Positions 11,086 through 23,854 of a stretch of 64,000 nucleotides of DNA are shown here, piece by piece (the first letter of the stretch is position 1; each line of letters starts with the position of its first letter). Location: contig CATNEN010000038.1 in assembly GCA_950097015.1 (NCBI GenBank), positions 21,099,001-21,163,000 of the forward strand. The letters are read 5' to 3'. This DNA comes from Macrostomum hystrix. Taxonomy: Eukaryota; Platyhelminthes; Macrostomidae. Position numbers and translations under genes: made by a program. The notes under the pieces are model-generated. The model was not told where the DNA came from. It was given only the letters and a program-made list of their open reading frames with translations, and ran no database searches.

Positions 11086-14000
11086 TCAGCCAATCTGTTC
11101 CCAGGCATAGATCAGTCCGCACAGCACCAGCAGTCGATCTTTGGCTGTCATATCGGTGGCCGACTCGGTAAAGCAGACGTCCATTGCACCGGAGTCGCAG
11201 TAAACTGTACGCAAATATCGTGGCCAATGAATCGTTGCCACGCAACAGACTGTGTCACCTTGGAAGACTTCCAGCGGCTCATCATCACCTGAGGCGTCTT
11301 CGTAGAAGCAGAGTTGCATTAGGCGCTCGGATTTGATCTGATTTCGACAACCGGATTGGTTTTTAGTTAGATGAAAAGGCAGTGAAAATTAATTGGAGGC
11401 ACTGAGACTCATAGAGCACTCGAGTCCCAGAAAAGTACTCAAGTCCTAGAAAAGTACTTGAGTCCTAGAAAAGTACTCAAGTCCTAGAAAAGTATTCCGC
11501 TAATTCCTGAGCACACACGCTTTCAGATACTGTACGGAGGCACTCAAAACGTATAGTAATGTACATGTGTTGACTTTATCATCGTCAGACACTCTTACAG
11601 TGCTTTTGAGAGAATGTAACATCGCCCTGAAATCGAGTTCAGGGATCTTGGTGTGCAAACGAGTTAGACCACTCTGCCACTACGCCCCCAACTATAAATA
11701 TGGTATTTGTCTATTAAAAAAGTACTCATGCACTAAAAAACTTACTCCTGTACTCAATTTTGGTGCTGCAGTACTGCTAAAGTGCTAACGATATAGAAAT
11801 CGTTTCTTTGCACAAATATTTGGTTGAGTAACTTGCTAACCTGATATCGTTTAACATTGCGCCTGTCACTCAGCCAAAAACCTTTAACTGGTCCCCAAGC
11901 CGATCGAACTTGGCCCACAATGCCACTGTCTGGGTCGGTATGGGCACCAGATACTGCAGCGGCGGCAGAGGCAGCAGCTCCGCTGCCCGGTTGAACAACT
12001 TCGATGCAGGACGTCCAAATCGGCAGCGGCACTAGGTCGGCGGCGAACAATGGAAAACTGCGCACCCGCCGCAATTGAAAGGCCGCCTTCAAACTGCCAT
12101 CTGGCAACTGGCAGGTTCCGGTCAGCCAGTTTGACTTGGTTTTCAACGCTCCGTCGACTTGGGATTCCTCGACTACGTTGTACAGTGTGGCCTCCTTGTC
12201 GACAGTTTTTATGCAATATTCGCGTCTAACACGCCACGAGCAAGTTGACGGAGTATAGGACAGAACCTGTTGAATGTTGGTGTAACATCTGACAGCTCAC
12301 TGATGAATATTTAGCAGTTCATTCATACGAAGTGGAACAGTGGATATGCATAACAAGCCGCAGATGAGCCTCGAAACAATAGATCAAACAATCGCTGCTT
12401 TGTTCTTGACGGTGTGGACTTTTACTTTTTACTTTTAAAGTCAGTTCTTTTTGAAACTATTTCTGTGGGTGATTCAATAATAACAGGTTCTTTCCTACTG
12501 AATAGAATATGCTAATAGGATTAGGAAAAGTGACACGGTCGATAAGGTTGAAACAAAAGTACAATTTAGAAGCGTTGCCATGCAAAGTTAAACAAACTTG
12601 CCAATCAAACCACTGAGTACCAAATCCTTCTTAGACCGAATAAAAGTACTCATGCTTGTACTTTATACGTTTTTTCTAGTAAATAAGCAGTGCCTCTTTA
12701 CCTTAGTCGCAGCGTTTTTTCTGTCTGAGAGCATTTTCAGCGTCCGGCATTTCAAGTAGCTACTCTTATCTAATATCAATAACAGTTTTCAGTTGAAATA
12801 TATACTGCCTGTAATTATTGAATGTTGATAGAGATTTATAAATTTATTTTGAGGTAGCTATACTTAATTTGAGTACGTAAGTCTTCAGACAAAAATTTAC
12901 GACCAAAGACTTCCGGACCAGGATAGAGGTGACTCAACTGCAGACAATAGAACCAGGATGGAGGTGTCTGAACTGCAGACAATAGAACCAGGATGGAGAT
13001 GTCTCAACTGCAGACAATAGAACCAGGATGGAGGTGTCTGAACTGCAGACAATAGAACCAGGATGGAGATGTCTCAACTGCAGACAATATAACCAGGGTG
13101 GAGGTGTCTGAACTACAGACAATAGAACCAGGATGGAGGTGTCTGAACTACAGACAATAGAACCAGGATGGAGGTGTCTGAACTACAGACAATAGAACCA
13201 GGATGGAGGTGTCTGAACTGCAGACAATAGAACCAGGATGGAGGTGTCTGAACTACAGACAATAGAACCAGGATGGAGGTGTCTGAACTACAGACAATAT
13301 AACCAGGATGGAGGTGTCTGAACTACAGACAATATAACCAGGATGGAGGTGTCTGAACTGCAGACAATAGAACCAGGATGGAGGTGTCTGAACTGCAGAC
13401 AATAGAACCAGGATGGAGGTGTCTGAACTACAGACAATAGAACCAGGATGGAGATGTCTGAACTACAGACAATATAACCAGGATGGAGGTGTCTGAACTG
13501 CAGACAATAGAACCAGGATGGAGGTGTCTGAACTGCAGACAATAGAACCAGGATGGAGGTTTCTGAACTACAGACAATAGAACCAGGATGGAGGTGTCTG
13601 AACTGCAGACAATAGAACCAGGATGGAGGTGTCTGAACTACAGACAATAGAACCAGGATGGAGGTGTCTGAACTGCAGACAATAGAACCAGGATGGAGGT
13701 GTCTGAACTACAGACAATAGAACCAGGATGGAGGTGTCTGAACTGCAGACAATAGAACCAGGATGGAGGTGTCTGAACTACAGACAATAGAACCAGGATG
13801 GAGGTGTCTGAACTGCAGACAATAGAACCAGGATGGAGGTGTCTGAACTACAGACAATAGAACCAGGATGGAGGTGTCTCAACTGCAGACAATAGAACCA
13901 GGATGGAGGTGTCTGAACTGCAGACAATAGAACCAGGATGGAGGTGTCTGAACTGCAGACAATAGAACCAGGATGGAGATGTCTCAACTGCAGACAATAG

Positions 14001-17000
14001 AACCAGGATGGAGGTGTCTGAACTGCAGACAATAGAACCAGGATGGAGGTGTCTGAACTGCAGACAATAGAACCAGGATGGAGGTGTCTCAACTGCAGAC
14101 AATATAACCAGGGTGGAGGTGTCTGAACTGCAGACAATAGAACCAGGATGGAGGTGTCTCAACTGCAGACAATAGAACCAGGATGGAGGTGTCTGAACTG
14201 CAGACAATAGAACCAGGATGGAGGTGTCTGAACTGCAGACAATAGAACCAGGATGGAGATGTCTCAACTGCAGACAATATAACCAGGGTGGAGGTGTCTG
14301 AACTACAGACAATAGAACCAGGATGGAGGTGTCTGAACTGCAGACAATAGAACCAGGATGGAGATGTCTGAACTACAGACAATATAACCAGGATGGAGGT
14401 GTCTGAACTACAGACAATAGAACCAGGATGGAGGTGTCTGAACTGCAGACAATAGAACCAGGATGGAGGTGTCTGAACTACAGACAATAGAACCAGGATG
14501 GAGGTGTCTGAACTGCAGACAATAGAACCAGGATGGAGGTGTCTGAACTACAGACAATAGAACCAGGATGGAGGTGTCTCAACTGCAGACAATAGAACCA
14601 GGATGGAGGTGTCTGAACTGCAGACAATAGAACCAGGATGGAGGTGTCTGAACTGCAGACAATAGAACCAGGATGGAGATGTCTCAACTGCAGACAATAG
14701 AACCAGGATGGAGATGTCTGAACTACAGACAATATAACCAGGATGGAGGTGTCTGAACTGCAGACAATAGAACCAGGATGGAGGTGTCTCAACTGCAGAC
14801 AATATAACCAGGGTGGAGGTGTCTGAACTGCAGACAATAGAACCAGGATGGAGGTGTCTCAACTGCAGACAATAGAACCAGGATGGAGGTGTCTGAACTG
14901 CAGACAATAGAACCAGGATGGAGGTGTCTGAACTGCAGACAATAGAACCAGGATGGAGATGTCTCAACTGCAGACAATATAACCAGGGTGGAGGTGTCTG
15001 AACTACAGACAATAGAACCAGGATGGAGGTGTCTGAACTGCAGACAATAGAACCAGGATGGAGATGTCTGAACTACAGACAATATAACCAGGATGGAGGT
15101 GTCTGAACTACAGACAATAGAACCAGGATGGAGGTGTCTGAACTGCAGACAATAGAACCAGGATGGAGGTGTCTGAACTACAGACAATAGAACCAGGATG
15201 GAGGTGTCTCAACTGCAGACAATAGAACCAGGATGGAGGTGTCTGAACTGCAGACAATAGAACCAGGATGGAGGTGTCTGAACTGCAGACAATAGAACCA
15301 GGATGGAGATGTCTCAACTGCAGACAATAGAACCAGGATGGAGATGTCTGAACTACAGACAATATAACCAGGATGGAGGTGTCTGAACTGCAGACAATAG
15401 AACCAGGATGGAGGTGTCTCAACTGCAGACAATATAACCAGGGTGGAGGTGTCTGAACTGCAGACAATAGAACCAGGATGGAGGTGTCTCAACTGCAGAC
15501 AATAGAACCAGGATGGAGGTGTCTGAACTGCAGACAATAGAACCAGGATGGAGGTGTCTGAACTGCAGACAATAGAACCAGGATGGAGATGTCTCAACTG
15601 CAGACAATATAACCAGGGTGGAGGTGTCTGAACTACAGACAATAGAACCAGGATGGAGGTGTCTCAACTGCAGACAATAGAACCAGGATGGAGATGTCTG
15701 AACTACAGACAATATAACCAGGATGGAGGTGTCTGAACTACAGACAATAGAACCAGGATGGAGGTGTCTGAACTGCAGACAATAGAACCAGGATGGAGAT
15801 GTCTGAACTACAGACAATAGAACCAGGATGGAGGTGTCTGAACTGCAGACAATAGAACCAGGATGGAGGTGTCTGAACTACAGACAATAGAACTAGGATG
15901 GAGGTGTCTCAACTGCAGACAATAGAACCAGGATGGAGGTGTCTGAACTGCAGACAATAGAACCAGGATGGAGGTGTCTGAACTGCATACAATAGAACCA
16001 GGATGGAGATGTCTCAACTGCAGACAATAGAACCAGGATGGAGATGTCTGAACTACAGACAATATAACCAGGATGGAGGTGTCTGAACTGCAGACAATAG
16101 AACCAGGATGGAGGTGTCTCAACTGCAGACAATATAACCAGGGTGGAGGTGTCTGAACTGCAGACAATAGAACCAGGATGGAGGTGTCTCAACTGCAGAC
16201 AATAGAACCAGGATGGAGGTGTCTGAACTGCAGACAATAGAACCAGGATGGAGGTGTCTGAACTGCAGACAATAGAACCAGGATGGAGGTGTCTCAACTG
16301 CAGACAATAGAACCAGGATGGAGGTGTCTGAACTACAGACAATAGAACCAGGATGGAGGTGTCTCAACTGCAGACAATAGAACCAGGATGGAGGTGTCTG
16401 AACTGCAGACAATAGAACCAGGATGGAGGTGTCTGAACTGCAGACAATAGAACCAGGATGGAGATGTCTCAACTGCAGACAATAGAACCAGGATGGAGAT
16501 GTCTGAACTACAGACAATATAACCAGGATGGAGGTGTCTGAACTGCAGACAATAGAACCAGGATGGAGGTGTCTCAACTGCAGACAATATAACCAGGGTG
16601 GAGGTGTCTGAACTGCAGACAATAGAACCAGGATGGAGGTGTCTCAACTGCAGACAATAGAACCAGGATGGAGGTGTCTGAACTGCAGACAATAGAACCA
16701 GGATGGAGGTGTCTGAACTGCAGACAATAGAACCAGGATGGAGATGTCTCAACTGCAGACAATATAACCAGGGTGGAGGTGTCTGAACTACAGACAATAG
16801 AACCAGGATGGAGGTGTCTGAACTGCAGACAATAGAACCAGGATGGAGATGTCTGAACTACAGACAATATAACCAGGATGGAGGTGTCTGAACTGCAGAC
16901 AATAGAACCAGGATGGAGGTGTCTGAACTGCAGACAATAGAACCAGGATGGAGGTGTCTGAACTACAGACAATAGAACCAGGATGGAGGTGTCTGAACTG

Positions 17001-20000
17001 CAGACAATAGAACCAGGATGGAGGTGTCTGAACTACAGACAATAGAACCAGGATGGAGGTGTCTCAACTGCAGACAATAGAACCAGGATGGAGGTGTCTG
17101 AACTGCAGACAATAGAACCAGGATGGAGGTGTCTGAACTGCAGACAATAGAACCAGGATGGAGATGTCTCAACTGCAGACAATAGAACCAGGATGGAGAT
17201 GTCTGAACTACAGACAATATAACCAGGATGGAGGTGTCTGAACTGCAGACAATAGAACCAGGATGGAGGTGTCTCAACTGCAGACAATATAACCAGGGTG
17301 GAGGTGTCTGAACTGCAGACAATAGAACCAGGATGGAGGTGTCTCAACTGCAGACAATAGAACCAGGATGGAGGTGTCTGAACTGCAGACAATAGAACCA
17401 GGATGGAGGTGTCTGAACTGCAGACAATAGAACCAGGATGGAGATGTCTCAACTGCAGACAATATAACCAGGGTGGAGGTGTCTGAACTACAGACAATAG
17501 AACCAGGATGGAGGTGTCTGAACTACAGACAATAGAACCAGGATGGAGGTGTCTGAACTACAGACAATAGAACCAGGATGGAGGTGTCTGAACTGCAGAC
17601 AATAGAACCAGGATGGAGGTGTCTGAACTACAGACAATAGAACCAGGATGGAGGTGTCTGAACTACAGACAATATAACCAGGATGGAGGTGTCTGAACTA
17701 CAGACAATATAACCAGGATGGAGGTGTCTGAACTGCAGACAATAGAACCAGGATGGAGGTGTCTGAACTGCAGACAATAGAACCAGGATGGAGGTGTCTG
17801 AACTACAGACAATAGAACCAGGATGGAGATGTCTGAACTACAGACAATATAACCAGGATGGAGGTGTCTGAACTGCAGACAATAGAACCAGGATGGAGGT
17901 GTCTGAACTGCAGACAATAGAACCAGGATGGAGGTTTCTGAACTACAGACAATAGAACCAGGATGGAGGTGTCTGAACTGCAGACAATAGAACCAGGATG
18001 GAGGTGTCTGAACTACAGACAATAGAACCAGGATGGAGGTGTCTGAACTGCAGACAATAGAACCAGGATGGAGGTGTCTGAACTGACAGACAATAGAACC
18101 AGGATGGAGGTGTCTGAACTGCAGACAATAGAACCAGGATGGAGGTGTCTGAACTACAGACAATAGAACCAGGATGGAGGTGTCTGAACTGCAGACAATA
18201 GAACCAGGATGGAGGTGTCTGAACTACAGACAATAGAACCAGGATGGAGGTGTCTCAACTGCAGACAATAGAACCAGGATGGAGGTGTCTGAACTGCAGA
18301 CAATAGAACCAGGATGGAGGTGTCTGAACTGCAGACAATAGAACCAGGATGGAGATGTCTCAACTGCAGACAATAGAACCAGGATGGAGATGTCTGAACT
18401 ACAGACAATATAACCAGGATGGAGGTGTCTGAACTGCAGACAATAGAACCAGGATGGAGGTGTCTGAACTGCAGACAATAGAACCAGGATGGAGGTGTCT
18501 GAACTGCAGACAATAGAACCAGGATGGAGATGTCTGAACTGCAGACAATAGAACCAGGATGGAGATGTCTGAACTACAGACAATATAACCAGGATGGAGG
18601 TGTCTGAACTGCAGACAATAGAACCAGGATGGAGGTGTCTCAACTGCAGACAATATAACCAGGGTGGAGGTGTCTGAACTGCAGACAATAGAACCAGGAT
18701 GGAGGTGTCTCAACTGCAGACAATAGAACCAGGATGGAGGTGTCTGAACTGCAGACAATAGAACCAGGATGGAGGTGTCTGAACTGCAGACAATAGAACC
18801 AGGATGGAGGTGTCTCAACTGCAGACAATAGAACCAGGATGGAGGTGTCTGAACTACAGACAATAGAACCAGGATGGAGGTGTCTCAACTGCAGACAATA
18901 GAACCAGGATGGAGGTGTCTGAACTGCAGACAATAGAACCAGGATGGAGGTGTCTGAACTGCAGACAATAGAACCAGGATGGAGATGTCTCAACTGCAGA
19001 CAATAGAACCAGGATGGAGATGTCTGAACTACAGACAATATAACCAGGATGGAGGTGTCTGAACTGCAGACAATAGAACCAGGATGGAGGTGTCTCAACT
19101 GCAGACAATATAACCAGGGTGGAGGTGTCTGAACTGCAGACAATAGAACCAGGATGGAGGTGTCTCAACTGCAGACAATAGAACCAGGATGGAGGTGTCT
19201 GAACTGCAGACAATAGAACCAGGATGGAGGTGTCTGAACTGCAGACAATAGAACCAGGATGGAGATGTCTCAACTGCAGACAATATAACCAGGGTGGAGG
19301 TGTCTGAACTACAGACAATAGAACCAGGATGGAGGTGTCTGAACTGCAGACAATAGAACCAGGATGGAGATGTCTGAACTACAGACAATATAACCAGGAT
19401 GGAGGTGTCTGAACTACAGACAATAGAACCAGGATGGAGGTGTCTGAACTGCAGACAATAGAACCAGGATGGAGGTGTCTGAACTACAGACAATAGAACC
19501 AGGATGGAGGTGTCTGAACTGCAGACAATAGAACCAGGATGGAGGTGTCTGAACTACAGACAATAGAACCAGGATGGAGGTGTCTCAACTGCAGACAATA
19601 GAACCAGGATGGAGGTGTCTGAACTGCAGACAATAGAACCAGGATGGAGGTGTCTGAACTGCAGACAATAGAACCAGGATGGAGATGTCTCAACTGCAGA
19701 CAATAGAACCAGGATGGAGATGTCTGAACTACAGACAATATAACCAGGATGGAGGTGTCTGAACTGCAGACAATAGAACCAGGATGGAGGTGTCTCAACT
19801 GCAGACAATATAACCAGGGTGGAGGTGTCTGAACTGCAGACAATAGAACCAGGATGGAGGTGTCTCAACTGCAGACAATAGAACCAGGATGGAGGTGTCT
19901 GAACTGCAGACAATAGAACCAGGATGGAGGTGTCTGAACTGCAGACAATAGAACCAGGATGGAGATGTCTCAACTGCAGACAATATAACCAGGGTGGAGG

Positions 20001-22847
20001 TGTCTGAACTACAGACAATAGAACCAGGATGGAGGTGTCTGAACTACAGACAATAGAACCAGGATGGAGGTGTCTGAACTACAGACAATAGAACCAGGAT
20101 GGAGGTGTCTGAACTGCAGACAATAGAACCAGGATGGAGGTGTCTGAACTACAGACAATAGAACCAGGATGGAGGTGTCTGAACTACAGACAATATAACC
20201 AGGATGGAGGTGTCTGAACTACAGACAATATAACCAGGATGGAGGTGTCTGAACTGCAGACAATAGAACCAGGATGGAGGTGTCTGAACTGCAGACAATA
20301 GAACCAGGATGGAGGTGTCTGAACTACAGACAATAGAACCAGGATGGAGATGTCTGAACTACAGACAATATAACCAGGATGGAGGTGTCTGAACTGCAGA
20401 CAATAGAACCAGGATGGAGGTGTCTGAACTGCAGACAATAGAACCAGGATGGAGGTTTCTGAACTGCAGACAATAGAACCAGGATGGAGGTGTCTGAACT
20501 GCAGACAATAGAACCAGGATGGAGGTGTCTGAACTGCAGACAATAGAACCAGGATGGAGATGTCTCAACTGCAGACAATAGAACCAGGATGGAGGTGTCT
20601 GAACTACAGACAATAGAACCAGGATGGAGGTGTCTGAACTGCAGACAATAGAACCAGGATGGAGGTGTCTGAACTACAGACAATAGAACCAGGATGGAGG
20701 TGTCTGAACTGCAGACAATAGAACCAGGATGGAGGTGTCTGAACTACAGACAATAGAACCAGGATGGAGGTGTCTCAACTGCAGACAATAGAACCAGGAT
20801 GGAGGTGTCTGAACTGCAGACAATAGAACCAGGATGGAGGTGTCTGAACTGCAGACAATAGAACCAGGATGGAGATGTCTCAACTGCAGACAATAGAACC
20901 AGGATGGAGATGTCTGAACTACAGACAATATAACCAGGATGGAGGTGTCTGAACTGCAGACAATAGAACCAGGATGGAGGTGTCTGAACTGCAGACAATA
21001 GAACCAGGATGGAGGTGTCTGAACTGCAGACAATAGAACCAGGATGGAGATGTCTGAACTACAGACAATATAACCAGGATGGAGGTGTCTGAACTACAGA
21101 CAATATAACCAGGATGGAGGTGTCTGAACTGCAGACAATAGAACCAGGATGGAGGTGTCTGAATTGCAGACAATAGAACCAGGATGGAGGTGTCTGAACT
21201 GCAGACAATAGAACCAGGATGGAGGTGTCTGAACTACAGACAATAGAACCAGGATGGAGGTGTCTGAACTGCAGACAATAGAACCAGGATGGAGGTGTCT
21301 GAACTACAGACAATAGAACCAGGATGGAGGTGTCTCAACTGCAGACAATAGAACCAGGATGGAGGTGTCTGAACTGCAGACAATATAACCAGGATGGAGG
21401 TGTCTGAACTGCAGACAATAGAACCAGGATGGAGGTGTCTGAACTGCAGACAATAGAACCAGGATGGAGGTGTCTGAACTGCAGACAATAGAACCAGGAT
21501 GGAGATGTCTGAACTACAGACAATATAACCAGGATGGAGGTGTCTGAACTACAGACAATATAACCAGGATGGAGGTGTCTGAACTGCAGACAATAGAACC
21601 AGGATGGAGGTGTCTGAATTGCAGACAATAGAACCAGGATGGAGGTGTCTGAACTACAGACAATAGAACCAGGATGGAGATGTCTGAACTACAGACAATA
21701 GAACCAGGATGGAGGTGTCTGAACTACAGACAATAGAACCAGGATGAAGATGTCTGAACTACAGACAATATAACCAGGATGGAGGTGTCTGAACTACAGA
21801 CAATATAACCAGGATGGAGGTGTCTGAACTGCAGACAATAGAACCAGGATGGAGGTGTCTGAATTGCAGACAATAGAACCAGGATGGAAGTGTCTGAACT
21901 GCAGACAATAGAACCAGGATGGAGGTGTCTGAACTACAGACAATAGAACCAGGATGGAGGTGTCTCAACTGCAGACAATAGAACCAGGATGGAGGTGTCT
22001 GAACTGCAGACAATAGAACCAGGATGGAGGTGTCTGAACTACAGACAATAGAACCAGGATGGAGGTGTCTGAACTGCAGACAATAGAACCAGGATGGAGG
22101 TGTCTGAACTACAGACAATAGAACCAGGATGGAGGTGTCTCAACTGCAGACAATAGAACCAGGATGGAGGTGTCTGAACTGCAGACAATATAACCAGGAT
22201 GGAGGTGTCTGAACTGCAGACAATAGAACCAGGATGGAGGTGTCTGAACTACAGACAATAGAACCAGGATGGAGGTGTCTGAACTACAGACAATAGAACC
22301 AGGATGGAGGTGTCTGAACTACAGACAATAGAACCAGGATGGAGGTGTCTGAACTGCAGACAATAGAACCAGGATGGAGGTGTCTGAACTACAGACAATA
22401 GAACCAGGGTGGTGGTGTCTGAACTACAGACAATAGAACCAGGGTGGAGGTGTCTGAACTGCAGACAATAGAACCAGGATGGAGGTGTCTGAACTGCAGA
22501 CAATAGAACCAGGGTGGTGGTGTCTGAACTACAGACAATAGAACCAGGATGGAGGTGTCTGAACTGCAGACTGCATGAGTACCAGCACTAAATAGTCTCA
22601 CCCGTGGCACATAGAATCTTGAGTCATTCAGCAAGTGCTGCAACAAGCACACGGGCCGCTGGTCCCGTTGCAGCAGGGCTTCAACCTCAGAGGACTCCTG
22701 TACAAGGGCAGTGTAAGCTGCTGACAGCTGTCGGGTGTTACGGTGTGACACGATCTGGGGAGGAACCGGAAGCCAGTTCACTGGGTTCCCGTCCACACAA
22801 TGGACGCTGCTATTGAATAGCTTGGCATTAGCCAAATTTTCTTGCAT
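11086..22847 (-). CDS. Divergent phospholipid-scramblase-like protein
   Basis: Three minus-strand exons, 22847-22602, 12266-11841 and 11337-11086, join in phase 0 and give 307 residues. Order along the scramblase fold: NWLPVPP near 24-30; REYCIKTVDKEATLYNVVEES near 97-117, matching RYQIKNSAGEQLFHAVEES in the canonical scramblase at 34-38 kb; CIEVVQPG near 169; GIVGQVRSAWGPVKGF near 197; and a terminal hydrophobic segment DRLLVLCGLIYAW near 291-303. The fold is therefore recognisable. The Cys-rich clusters are mostly gone, and the calcium-loop position reads CDSGAMDVCF instead of DADNF-type, so calcium-dependent lipid scrambling is doubtful. An Ala-rich insertion sits near 176-187. Intron 1 is about 10.3 kb, nearly all 35-bp satellite; intron 2 holds a SINE-B fragment. 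Splices are predicted by eye. Confidence 0.75.
11407..11494. repeat. 19-bp tandem repeat (CTCAAGTCCTAGAAAAGTA)
   Basis: Four to five units inside intron 2 of the scramblase-like gene, directly next to the SINE-B fragment. Confidence 0.85.
11503..11695 (-). mobile_element. SINE-B copy, internally deleted
   Basis: The minus strand has a tRNA-like head (GTGGCAGAGTGGTCTAACTC, then CCTGAACTCGATTTCAGG as box B) and, lower, a body segment matching the other SINE-B copies (TCTGAAAGCGTGTGTGCTCAG). The middle of the body is shortened relative to 28079-28430. Confidence 0.65.
12915..22574. repeat. 35-bp satellite, ~276 units, with higher-order structure
   Basis: The unit reads GGAGGTGTCTGAACTGCAGA followed by CAATAGAACCAGGAT. 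Variation is confined to a few positions: GTCTG/GTCTC, CTGCAG/CTACAG, AATAG/AATAT, GGAT/GGGT and GAGGT/GAGAT. Combinations of these variants recur with offsets of 630, 700 and 1155 bp, all multiples of 35. Each unit contains GTCTG-N5-CAGAC, a potential 5-bp hairpin. The whole array lies in intron 1 of the scramblase-like gene. Minus-strand ORFs of 62-167 codons are period-35 peptide artefacts cut where CTACAG creates TAG. Confidence 0.97.
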
Positions 22848-23237
22848 GTTTTAATCCGAAAAAGCCGAATGAATTACGAGCAAGCACTAGTTGATTTTAT
22901 CCTTCAAATTGAACAGCTGCGTTAAACTGATAAAACTTGTCTATGGCCTCAATATGGATTAATTTTCCCCGAAGTTAAGTGCCAGAAATCATCAATATAT
23001 ATTTATGTAGCACTTTTTTGTGAAAAAATAACTGCATGTGCCAAAAAGCATTATTCTATCACGCAGGCAATTCGTGAATCGAGAAATGACATGCACTTTA
23101 AAAAACTTTTTCGACGGGACCATTTTCGTTTCTTTCTACTAAAAGTACATTCGCTCTAGACTAAATTATACAAAAAATCGGCAAAAAGTATAGTTCTTCT
23201 ATTTATTGCTTTCTACATTACTAAACTGCTCATTTGC

Positions 23238-23672
23238 CTCACTCCTCTGATCCCTCAGTGCTCATCCGCCCCTCTCCTCTGATCCCTCAGTGCTCATCCG
23301 CCCCTCTCCTCTGATCCCTCAGTGCTCATCCGCCCCTCTCCTCTGATTCCTCAGTGCTCATCCGCCCCTCTCCTCTGATTCCTCAGTGCTCATCCGCCCC
23401 TCTCCTCTGATTCCTCAGTGCTCATCCGCCCCTCTCCTCTGATTCCTCAGTGCTCATCCGCCCCTCTCCTCTGATTCCTCAGTGCTCATCCGCCCCTCTC
23501 CTCTGATTCTTCAGTGCTCATCCGCCCCTCTCCTCTGATTCCTCAGTGCTCATCCGCCCCTATCCTCTGATTCCTCAGTGCTCATCCGCCCCTCTCCTCT
23601 GATTCTTCAGTGCTCATCCGCCCCTATCCTCTGATTCCTCAGTGCTCATCCGCCCCTCTCCTCTGATTTCTC
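23238..23672. repeat. 32-bp tandem repeat upstream of the CAP gene
   Basis: About 13 to 14 units that include CCTCAGTGCTCATCCGCCCC followed by TCTCCTCTGATT. It occupies the gap between the head-to-head scramblase-like and CAP genes and ends about 140 bp before the CAP TATA box. Confidence 0.95.
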
Positions 23673-23814
23673 AGTTATAATTTAGCCGTATTCAATTTTC
23701 TTTATACAAATTTCATGCAAAAGTTATAATAAAAAAACTGACAACCCTACTATAAGTAGCGGTGCGGTATAGATAAAACTAGGCGAGCAAAAGTTCATAA
23801 ATAATCTGTAGGTG

Positions 23815-23824
23815 TATAAATATA
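23815..23824 (+). promoter_or_regulatory. TATA box of the two-domain CAP gene
   Basis: TATAAATATA lies 31 to 40 bp upstream of the first in-frame ATG at 23855. This predicts a very short leader from the ATG at 23855, or about 70 nt if the ATG at 23915 is used. Confidence 0.55.
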
Positions 23825-23854
23825 GGCTTCGACGCTAAAATCGTGTCTCGCTGC

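Noticed and set aside
12934-22503. Dozens of 62-167-codon minus-strand ORFs with SSDTSILVLLS-type motifs
   Set aside because: Same 35-residue translation of the satellite, ended wherever the CTACAG variant makes TAG.
12915-22574. CRISPR array
   Set aside because: Units are contiguous 35-bp direct repeats with no spacers, in a eukaryotic intron, and no cas genes are present.
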